This document shows, in pieces, positions 7,302 through 13,208 of a stretch of DNA of 13,208 bases. How positions within the stretch are numbered: the first letter of the stretch is position 1; each line of letters begins with the position of its first letter. A program made the position numbers and the translations under genes. The stretch lies in contig JALNXR010000032.1 of the NCBI GenBank assembly GCA_023230265.1, positions 1-13,208 on the forward strand. Reading direction: 5' to 3'. The notes beneath the pieces are model-generated. The model saw nothing but the letters and a program-made list of their open reading frames with translations, did no database searches and was not told where the DNA came from. The stretch is from Bacteroidales bacterium (GTDB taxonomy: Bacteria; Bacteroidota; Bacteroidia; Bacteroidales; UBA932).

Positions 7302-9293
7302 ATGAGAAAGTTTATTACGATTCTTAGTTTATTATTCTGCATACTTCCCGCATTCTCTCAGCAGAAAGCGGGAAGGTTACAGTTCTCACCAGAAAATCCT
7401 AGGGTAGGTAAAGATTTAAACATTGTTTATTGTACTAATGGGGGGGAGCTGAAGAATGAAAGACCGGTACAAGTCAGTTTATACATGTATACCAATTTTA
7501 ACTGGTCTGTGAAAGAGCTGATTATGGAGAGTGAAAACGACAATTTTACCTGTAAATTTTCTATACCCGATAAGTGTTCGTTTATTGCTTTAAAATTATT
7601 ACAAGGCAATTCAGATTCACCGGATGCAATAGACAACAATAGTGATAATGGATATTTTATAAATCCACTGGATGAAAAGGGCAGAGAGCTTCCCGGAGCA
7701 GGAATTGCTCAGGCGCTTTTTGAAAATCCATCGCTTGGTACATTTTGGATGAATTACTATAAAAATCCTGATCGCCAACCAAATACTCAAATACTTAACA
7801 CACTAATTGCAAAAGAGAAAAAAATAAAGGGATCTGATCCAAAATACTATATTAAAGAATATGCAGATATCCTGAAATTGGCAAAAGGTGATGAGGGAAA
7901 TATAATTCTAAAGGAGTTGATTAATAAAATGCTAAAAAAGGAATCTCTGAGTGAGAAGCAGTATATGACCATAGAGAGGATTTCCCGGTATGCTATTAAT
8001 GATACCTCCTTAGCTAACAAAGTCATAAGTAAAGTTTTATCCAAATATCCGGGAGGATCGTCTGCAAGACAGTTGTCTTTTCAGGGAGTGATGAAGAATA
8101 TTAACAGGATAGAAGATATTATTGATGGATATGAAAACTTTTTAAAAGCATTTCCTGTATCTGAGTGGCGAAGTAATGGTGAAAAGGGGCAATCGTTTAT
8201 TTATTATACAACATACCGCACACTTTCTGCAGCATATTTTGATACAAAACAGTATGATAAATTCATGGGGCTCCTCCCGGATTACGATTTCAAGACACTT
8301 AATGAAGTTTTCCGCTGGAATATTACCAGAGCATATGTGTTTAAGAAAATATCCTGCGATTCTCTTGAGAAAATTACAACACCAATGATCAAAGATCTTA
8401 TATCCAAAGTCGGAGATGGATCCTTTGCCTCAGAAGGATTTAATGGCAGCCAGATAAGAGATCATGCATCAGAGCAACTTAACGATCGCCTTACAACTTA
8501 TATATCAATACTATATGATCTAAAGCGATATCAGGAGGCAAAGGAATACTTTAAATATATCTCAGATAGCGGTAAATTAAGTAATCCCGAAAGGAACGAG
8601 ATGTATACGCGTATTCTTGAGATTACAGATATTAAATCTGTACTGCCATTTCTGGAAAAATGTATGGCTGCTAATGCTGCAAGTCCGTTCATGCTTACCA
8701 GAATAGGTGAGATATATAAAGAAACTCATCCTGACATGCAGGGGTATGATGCTTATCTGGAATCATTTAAAACGGATTCGGAAAAGGATGAAATACGAAA
8801 ATTTGTAACAAGCCAGATGCTTAATGTTAAAATCTCTCCTTTTGAACTGGAGGATCTTAACGGAAATATTATCAAATCAGACGATTGGGCAGGGAAAATC
8901 GTTGTAATTGATTTCTGGGCAACCTGGTGCAAACCATGTATTAATGCGTTGCCGGGTATGCAGATTGTAGTGGATAAATATGCCAATGATACAAAAGTGG
9001 ATTTCTACTTTGTAGGGACAATGCAGAGTGGTAATTATAAAGAGAAGACAATCTCTTTCATAAAGAAGGAGGGTTTCAGACTTAACTTTTTGTTGGATAG
9101 GGTAAATCCTGACTCAGGAGACCAGAGCCTGGTGTTTAGAAAATTCGCCGAAAGATTTAACTCTTCCGGGATTCCAAGAAAAGTTATTCTTAAAGATGGA
9201 TACCTTCGTTACTCTTCTGAGGGTTATTCCGGAAGTGCAAGTATGCTTGCTGATGAGATCTCTTATGCAATTGAATTATTGAAAGCGGAGTAA
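7302..9293 (+). CDS. Exported TlpA-like thioredoxin-domain protein with long N-terminal extension
   Basis: A 663-residue periplasmic or surface thiol-disulfide protein. A signal peptide (MRKFITILSLLFCILPAFSQ) has a likely cleavage near residue 19-20; Cys13 is not in a lipobox. Residues about 23-105 look like a beta-sandwich (LQFSPENPRVGKDLNIVY onward). Residues about 130-500 are mostly helical, TPR-like in places (402-420, LYDLKRYQEAKEYFKYI). The C-terminal thioredoxin fold spans about 508-662 with the redox motif WCKPC (Cys543, Cys546) after IDFWAT and a cis-proline region SGIPRKVIL (Pro625). The fold is of the TlpA/ResA kind, which usually reduces periplasmic disulfides. Further cysteines at 44, 84, 92, 352 and 454 are outside the redox site. 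It begins 9 bases after the SusD-like stop, so it belongs to the same operon. A run of seven G at 7440-7446 lies within codons 47-49. The helical middle part has no recognised function. Confidence 0.87.
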   Translation: MRKFITILSLLFCILPAFSQQKAGRLQFSPENPRVGKDLNIVYCTNGGELKNERPVQVSLYMYTNFNWSVKELIMESENDNFTCKFSIPDKCSFIALKLLQGNSDSPDAIDNNSDNGYFINPLDEKGRELPGAGIAQALFENPSLGTFWMNYYKNPDRQPNTQILNTLIAKEKKIKGSDPKYYIKEYADILKLAKGDEGNIILKELINKMLKKESLSEKQYMTIERISRYAINDTSLANKVISKVLSKYPGGSSARQLSFQGVMKNINRIEDIIDGYENFLKAFPVSEWRSNGEKGQSFIYYTTYRTLSAAYFDTKQYDKFMGLLPDYDFKTLNEVFRWNITRAYVFKKISCDSLEKITTPMIKDLISKVGDGSFASEGFNGSQIRDHASEQLNDRLTTYISILYDLKRYQEAKEYFKYISDSGKLSNPERNEMYTRILEITDIKSVLPFLEKCMAANAASPFMLTRIGEIYKETHPDMQGYDAYLESFKTDSEKDEIRKFVTSQMLNVKISPFELEDLNGNIIKSDDWAGKIVVIDFWATWCKPCINALPGMQIVVDKYANDTKVDFYFVGTMQSGNYKEKTISFIKKEGFRLNFLLDRVNPDSGDQSLVFRKFAERFNSSGIPRKVILKDGYLRYSSEGYSGSASMLADEISYAIELLKAE

Positions 9294-9300
9294 TACAATT

Positions 9301-10884
9301 GTGATACGCATAAAACATTTAACAATATTATTTGTTCTGGGAATAGTATGCTCATTGGCATACGGACAAGTAAATCCTAAGGAAAAATTTAATGCTGCAT
9401 TTAAGGCTATAAAAGAAAACTATGTGGAAAAGATTGATGATGAACAGATGATTGATCTTGCCATAAAATCTATACTTGAGAATCTCGATCCGCACTCCAA
9501 GTATTTTAGCCGAGAAGAAGCTGAGAAGATGCAGGCATCTGTTAAGGGAAGCTTTGTGGGGATAGGAATGCAGTTTGTAATGCAGGGGGATACCGTATAT
9601 GTCACTCATGTTATTTCCGGGGGACCATCAGAAAAATGCGGGATTGTCTCAGGAGACCGGATTTTGAAGGTAAACGGGCAATCTGTTTCAGGAGTTAAGA
9701 TGAAAAGTGAAGATGTCCTTGCCAAAATAAAAGGGGAAGGGAATACATCCGTAGAACTCACAATCAAAAATCTTAAAGGTAAGGTCGGAATTAAAACAGT
9801 TCAGAGAGCTGCAGTGCCTGACAGGACGATTGTAACATCATATATGGTCAGTGACAAAACCGGCTTTATATTACTAAGAATATTCGGAATGACAACAAGA
9901 GAGGAATTGGATGAAGCCATTATACAACTCAAAAAAGAGGGTATGGAAAATCTTATTCTTGATCTTCAGGGCAATGGTGGAGGATTAGTGGAAGCAGCTG
10001 TTGGAGCTGCAGATGAGTTTCTGAAAAAGGATCAGCTTGTATACTACAGTGTCGGAAACAATGACCAGATAAATTATTATTACACATCAGGTTTAGGACA
10101 GTTTATGAGTGGAAGGCTGGTCGTCTTGATTGACCAGTATACAGCTTCTGCAAGCGAAATACTCACAGGAGCATTGCAGGATTGGGACAGAGCTGTTGTT
10201 GTAGGAAGAAGAAGTTTCGGCAAGGGGTTGATGCAATATCCCTTACCTCTGTTTGACGGATCTGTACTGCAACTTACAAAAGCCAGATATTGCACACCAT
10301 CAGGGCGTTCTCTACAGAAACCATATAAAAATGTTGACTATAATTCTGAAATAATCAAACGTTTTGCGAGTGGGGAAATGCAGGATGAAAAGTATATGAA
10401 AAGAAACGATTCGCTTAAATTTACAACACTGGTAAACAAAAGAACTGTTTATGGAGGAGGGGGAGTAACTCCGGATTGTTACATCCCAATAGATACGCTT
10501 GAATATGGTTTGTGGATTCAGAAGGTGTCAGCGATAGGATTTATTGAGAAAGTGTCTTTTGAATACATAACAAAAAACAGAGCAAAGCTTGGGAAGAAAT
10601 ACCCTGATATTCAAAGCTATATAAATGGTTTTACATTGCCGGAGAATCTTGTGGATGATATATTTACTATAGCTGAAAAGGCTGGTATCCAATCTGACCA
10701 GAAGTACAGACAAGAGATTTCGGAATTATTATCCGTAAATGTTAAAGCGCTGATTGCAGGCTACTTATATTCGGGAGTGAGTGATGAAATAAAAGTAAGG
10801 AACCTGCATGACCATGTATTTATCAAAGCTATGGAAATTATTGAATCGTCTGAGTATACTGAATTATTAAACGAAAACAACTAA
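9301..10884 (+). CDS. S41-family C-terminal-processing peptidase with PDZ domain
   Basis: A 527-residue exported serine protease of the CtpA/Prc/CtpB type, which cleaves proteins from or near their C-termini in the periplasm. The signal peptide ends near AYG-Q (residue 22-23). An N-terminal helical segment (about 28-75) contains NLDPHSKYFS. The PDZ domain is about 82-158 (GSFVGIGMQF, GIVSGDRILKVNG). The protease core is about 185-345. A Ser-Lys-Gln triad can be assigned by family spacing: Ser283 in YTASASEI, Lys308 in SFGKG (25 residues later), Gln312 four residues after that. A C-terminal extension of about 140 residues after GGGGVTPDCYIP is of the kind seen in Bacteroidetes S41 proteins. 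The start is GTG at 9301, 7 bases after the previous stop; no nearer ATG fits the signal peptide. All catalytic residues are present, so it should be active. Cysteines at 113, 331 and 392 are notable (see findings). Confidence 0.93.
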   Translation: MIRIKHLTILFVLGIVCSLAYGQVNPKEKFNAAFKAIKENYVEKIDDEQMIDLAIKSILENLDPHSKYFSREEAEKMQASVKGSFVGIGMQFVMQGDTVYVTHVISGGPSEKCGIVSGDRILKVNGQSVSGVKMKSEDVLAKIKGEGNTSVELTIKNLKGKVGIKTVQRAAVPDRTIVTSYMVSDKTGFILLRIFGMTTREELDEAIIQLKKEGMENLILDLQGNGGGLVEAAVGAADEFLKKDQLVYYSVGNNDQINYYYTSGLGQFMSGRLVVLIDQYTASASEILTGALQDWDRAVVVGRRSFGKGLMQYPLPLFDGSVLQLTKARYCTPSGRSLQKPYKNVDYNSEIIKRFASGEMQDEKYMKRNDSLKFTTLVNKRTVYGGGGVTPDCYIPIDTLEYGLWIQKVSAIGFIEKVSFEYITKNRAKLGKKYPDIQSYINGFTLPENLVDDIFTIAEKAGIQSDQKYRQEISELLSVNVKALIAGYLYSGVSDEIKVRNLHDHVFIKAMEIIESSEYTELLNENN

Positions 10885-10891
10885 TAAAAAA

Positions 10892-12031
10892 ATGAACCTA
10901 TTTAAATCAATAACAACAGCTCTTATCATTTTACCTGTGGTTTCATTCGCACAGCAAGGATATAAAATCAAATGCACTGTAGGTGCCCTGAATCCACCCG
11001 CAAAAGCATACCTTGTATACCCTATAGGAGATAACAAATTTGTAGATTCTACTACCATTATTAACGGACAATTTATTTTTGAAGGTGAGGTCTCCTCTCC
11101 CAGAGATGCCAATATTATTGTAAAGCACAACGATATTCCTGACAATCCGGTAATGAAACCGGTAAGGGACGTCATTGCGTTCTACATTGAAAACAAGGAG
11201 ATCTCCATAACAGCAAAAGATTCGATTAAAAATGGGAAGCTTTCAGGCTCTGAATTAAATGTGGAGAGAGACAGGATGGATAATATTCTAAGACCTCTTT
11301 ATGCTAAATACGGTGTTCTTGATAATGAGTATAAAAGTCAGCCAAAGGACAAAAAAAATGACCCGGCTTATATTAAAACTCTGGACGAAAGGGCGGAGAA
11401 AATAACTGAAGAGATAATAGGTGTAAAACGGGAATATGTAAGTACTCATCCGGATTCGTATTTGTCGATTGTATTATTAAACTCAACAGTAGGAGAAGAC
11501 TTTGATGCAATTGCTATTGAAAAGATATTTGATAAACTGAATGAGAGTGTTAGAAAAACAGAACTTGGCAATCAGCTTAGAAACAGAATACTTGAGCACA
11601 AGAAGACACAAATAGGTGTTGTTGCTCAGGATTTTACAATGAATGATACAAATGGGAAGCCTGTCAGGTTGTCTGATTTTCGTGGCAAATATCTTCTTCT
11701 GGATTTTTGGGCCTCATGGTGTGCCCCATGCAGAAGGGAGAATCCTAATCTGGTAGAGAATTACAAAAAATTCAAGGATAAGGGATTTGAAATTTTGGGT
11801 GTTTCACTTGACAAACCTGCAGATCGCGAAAAATGGATTAAAGCAATAGAGGCTGACGGGCTTGCATGGATACATGTATCAGATCTTAAAGAGTGGGATT
11901 GTGAAGCTGCAGCAATGTATAGTGTTAAAGCAATTCCTATGAACTTTCTTATTGACCCGGACGGTGTGATAATTGCTAAGTATCTTAGAGGAGCAGAACT
12001 GACAAAAAAGCTGGAAGAGATTTTCAAATAG
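10892..12031 (+). CDS. Exported TlpA/AhpC-TSA-like thiol-disulfide protein with DUF4369-like N-terminus
   Basis: A 379-residue exported oxidoreductase. The signal peptide ends near SFA-Q (residue 20-21). Residues about 22-115 form a beta-rich DUF4369-like domain (KAYLVYPIGDNKFVDSTTI, then INGQFIFEGEV). Residues about 120-238 are charged and helical, with no recognised motif. The thioredoxin-like domain is about 242-379: VAQDFTMNDTNGKPVRLSDF, then the redox motif WCAPC (Cys277, Cys280) after LLLDFWAS, and a cis-proline segment AIPMNFLIDPDG (Pro349). This layout is the usual DUF4369 plus TlpA arrangement in Bacteroidetes and points to reduction of disulfides outside the cytoplasm. It starts 7 bases after the S41 gene and is the last gene before the terminator-like hairpin. 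Extra cysteines lie at 28 and 337. The redox fold is firm; substrate and direction of electron flow are unknown. Confidence 0.92.
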   Translation: MNLFKSITTALIILPVVSFAQQGYKIKCTVGALNPPAKAYLVYPIGDNKFVDSTTIINGQFIFEGEVSSPRDANIIVKHNDIPDNPVMKPVRDVIAFYIENKEISITAKDSIKNGKLSGSELNVERDRMDNILRPLYAKYGVLDNEYKSQPKDKKNDPAYIKTLDERAEKITEEIIGVKREYVSTHPDSYLSIVLLNSTVGEDFDAIAIEKIFDKLNESVRKTELGNQLRNRILEHKKTQIGVVAQDFTMNDTNGKPVRLSDFRGKYLLLDFWASWCAPCRRENPNLVENYKKFKDKGFEILGVSLDKPADREKWIKAIEADGLAWIHVSDLKEWDCEAAAMYSVKAIPMNFLIDPDGVIIAKYLRGAELTKKLEEIFK

Positions 12032-12084
12032 CGGGATTGTCATTGAAGCTTACAACAATTTGATTTTTATTTTATTACAAAAAA

Positions 12085-12113
12085 GAGAAGCTGCCCTTGC
12101 AAGGCAGCTTCTT
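12085..12113. terminator. Bidirectional intrinsic terminator between convergent operons
   Basis: GAAGCTGCC (12087-12095) and GGCAGCTTC (12103-12111) form a perfect 9-bp stem around a 7-base loop, CTTGCAA; one A-T and one G-T pair can extend it outward. Read on the minus strand it is followed at once by a run of six T (complement of 12079-12084), a strong terminator for the DUF3127 gene. Read on the plus strand it is followed by the T-rich TTCATTTATATATTTG, weaker but adequate, 55 bases after the last operon stop. The position between two convergent genes supports a shared terminator. Apart from this hairpin I see nothing in the 107-base gap. Confidence 0.88.
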
Positions 12114-12138
12114 CATTTATATATTTGCAATAATCCGG

Positions 12139-12534
12139 TCAGAACGGCAGGTCATCTATCTCACTATCACCATCATTTTCATTGATGCCGGGATCTGCCG
12201 GAGAGGATTCGGAGGCAGAGCTATCTCTGAAACGGAGATCTCCGCCCTCCTTCTCCCGGCTATCCTTCACGATCCTCCACGCCCTGACATCGGTGTACCA
12301 CCTCTGGTTATACTCTCTGGATTCTATATTAAAGGAGACATTGAGCACTTCTCCCTCTTTACATTCAGAAAGGACAGAGATAAGATCAGCTCCCCAGGCA
12401 CTTATCAGTACCTTTTTGCGGAAGTTATCCGACGTCTCCAGCAGAAATTCCTGTTTTGACCATTCGCCTCTGGCAGAGGTTCCGGACTGAACGGGGAACC
12501 TGGATAAAAGTGTGCCGTTAATTTCCAGTGCCAT
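12139..12534 (-). CDS. DUF3127 protein, OB-fold-like, with SSB-type acidic C-terminal tip
   Basis: A 131-residue protein without signal peptide, presumably cytoplasmic. Residues 1-88 match the DUF3127 pattern well as I know it: VQSGTSARGEW near 15-25, KQEFLLET at 27-34, SFNIESREYNQRWYTDVRAW at 67-86. The all-beta pattern and this last segment suggest an OB-like single-stranded nucleic-acid-binding fold, although the family has no assigned function. Residues about 91-131 form a charged, Ser/Pro/Gly-rich, probably disordered tail ending in EIDDLPF. That ending resembles the tip that single-stranded DNA-binding proteins (SSB) use to recruit partners. ATG 12534 lies 2 bases after the stop of the FKBP gene on the same strand, so translation is likely coupled. 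Longer open frames on the plus strand here are shadows. The family call is strong; a role in DNA metabolism is inference. Confidence 0.87.
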   Translation of the reverse strand: MALEINGTLLSRFPVQSGTSARGEWSKQEFLLETSDNFRKKVLISAWGADLISVLSECKEGEVLNVSFNIESREYNQRWYTDVRAWRIVKDSREKEGGDLRFRDSSASESSPADPGINENDGDSEIDDLPF

Positions 12535-12536
12535 TG

Positions 12537-13208
12537 TTATTTTGCTTTTTCTGCAGGGGCGGGTGCAACAGCTGCTTTGAGAACTTTAATAAGTTCTACA
12601 TCAAATATAAGGGTAGAGTTGGGAGTGATGGTCGGGCCTGCCTGTTGTGCACCGTATGCCAGTTCTGAGGGGAGGTAAAGGGTTATCTTCCCGCCTTCGC
12701 CTATCAGCTGAAGACCTTCTATCCAACCTTTGATAACTCCGTTGAGAGGGAATTTTGCTGTTTGTCCCCTTGTGTATGATGAGTCAAACTCGGTTCCGTC
12801 AAGAAGAGTGCCTTTGTAATTAACTTCAACGGTATCCTCTGGAAGAGGTTTAATATCAGAGCCCGGGGTGATTATCTTATACTGAAGGCCGCTCTCTGTA
12901 GTTACAACACTGTCCTTTTTGCCGTTTTCTGCAAGGAATTTTTCTCCGGCTGCCTTATTCTCCTCGCCTATAGCTTCCTGCCTCTTAACTGCAAAGTTCT
13001 GGATAACCTCGTTGGCCTTCATTTCGTCTATCTTGAGGGTTTTTCCTTCAAGAACATCTTCCACAGCTTTGTAAACCTCGGTCATGTTAAGCTGTCCGAA
13101 ATTTGCCTGTTTGAGCATGCTGCCAAGAGAGACTCCGACTGCGTAACTTGCAGAGTCAAGTTGAGCTTTTGTTATAGTTGATGGTTGTGAAGATTTTTTC
13201 TCCCCCTG
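12537..13208 (-). CDS. FKBP-type peptidyl-prolyl cis-trans isomerase, N-terminus beyond the window edge
   Basis: Catalyses cis-trans isomerisation of proline peptide bonds; enzymes of this FkpA/Mip layout are normally exported folding helpers. The frame runs without a stop through the right edge: 30 more codons precede the ATG at 13118, reading KAQLDSASYAVGVSLGSML, the usual start of the FKBP N-terminal dimerisation domain, so that ATG is internal (Met31 of the visible fragment). The visible part has 223 residues. Helical N-terminal domain is about 14-95, FKBP domain about 107-210. Binding-pocket residues known from FKBP12 are all present, numbered here from the ATG at 13118: Tyr101, Phe111, Asp112, Arg117, Phe123, Val128-Ile129, Trp132, Tyr155, Ile164 and Phe172. 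A short Ala/Pro/Lys-rich tail closes the protein. The signal sequence and promoter lie outside the window, so location is inferred. Confidence 0.93.
   Translation of the reverse strand, partial: QGEKKSSQPSTITKAQLDSASYAVGVSLGSMLKQANFGQLNMTEVYKAVEDVLEGKTLKIDEMKANEVIQNFAVKRQEAIGEENKAAGEKFLAENGKKDSVVTTESGLQYKIITPGSDIKPLPEDTVEVNYKGTLLDGTEFDSSYTRGQTAKFPLNGVIKGWIEGLQLIGEGGKITLYLPSELAYGAQQAGPTITPNSTLIFDVELIKVLKAAVAPAPAEKAK

Larger units (their letters stand above)
675..12031 (+). other. Predicted seven-gene signalling, uptake and processing operon
   Basis: All seven genes lie on the plus strand. Gaps are 34 bases (sigma to anti-sigma), 60 (anti-sigma to the preferred SusC start), 14, 9, 7 and 7. No hairpin followed by a T-run was seen inside. 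A promoter candidate precedes the first gene and a strong hairpin follows the last. The five genes from SusC to the second thioredoxin protein are very likely one transcript; whether the two regulatory genes share it or are transcribed separately is open because the 60-base gap could hold a promoter. Confidence 0.7.

Noticed and set aside
9340..9360. Possible lipobox in the S41 signal peptide (GIVC, Cys17)
   Set aside because: The residue before the cysteine is Val, which is not accepted in a lipobox. A standard signal-peptidase I site at AYG-Q follows.
12097..12490. Two plus-strand open frames of about 100-120 codons
   Set aside because: They lie over the DUF3127 gene on the other strand, which has a strong family match. 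One would also start inside the terminator hairpin.
13116..13118. ATG at 13118 as start of the FKBP gene
   Set aside because: The frame stays open to the window edge, and the 30 residues before it read as the usual FKBP N-terminal domain, so this ATG is internal.

Overview
The window looks like a chromosomal piece of a Bacteroidota (Bacteroidetes) genome, probably of the order Bacteroidales. The evidence is an ECF sigma / FecR anti-sigma / SusC / SusD gene set, start codons without Shine-Dalgarno sequences, a TAnnTTTG-type -7 promoter element, a DUF3127 gene and moderate to low GC. No RNA gene, insertion sequence, integrase, CRISPR array or tRNA was seen. The window is almost fully coding.

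Layout. (1) Bases 1-623 hold the 3' two-thirds of miaA (tRNA dimethylallyltransferase), plus strand, cut by the left edge. (2) A Bacteroidetes-type promoter candidate lies at 629-658. (3) Bases 675-12031 hold seven plus-strand genes in a row: an ECF sigma factor, a FecR-type anti-sigma factor, a SusC/RagA-type TonB-dependent receptor with an N-terminal STN signalling domain, a short SusD/RagB-type surface lipoprotein, a large exported TlpA-like thioredoxin protein, an exported S41 C-terminal-processing protease with PDZ domain, and a second exported TlpA-like protein with a DUF4369-like N-terminal domain. The last five are 7-14 bases apart, so they are probably co-transcribed. (4) A perfect 9-bp hairpin at about 12087-12111 separates this operon from (5) a convergent minus-strand pair: a DUF3127 protein whose C-terminus resembles the SSB tip, preceded by an FKBP-type peptidyl-prolyl isomerase that runs off the right edge.

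How the genes may work together. Sigma, FecR and the STN domain of the receptor form a standard cell-surface signalling relay: substrate binding at the outer membrane is passed to the anti-sigma factor and releases the sigma factor. SusC and SusD form the nutrient importer. The locus has no glycoside hydrolase, polysaccharide lyase or sulfatase. Its accessory proteins are a protease and two thiol-disulfide proteins, all with export signals. My inference is a self-sensing uptake system for peptides or proteins, possibly disulfide-bonded ones, in the manner of RagAB rather than a glycan utilisation locus. The operon is more AT-rich (about 39% GC in the lines I counted) than the housekeeping genes on either side (about 50%), which fits an accessory island between conserved genes.
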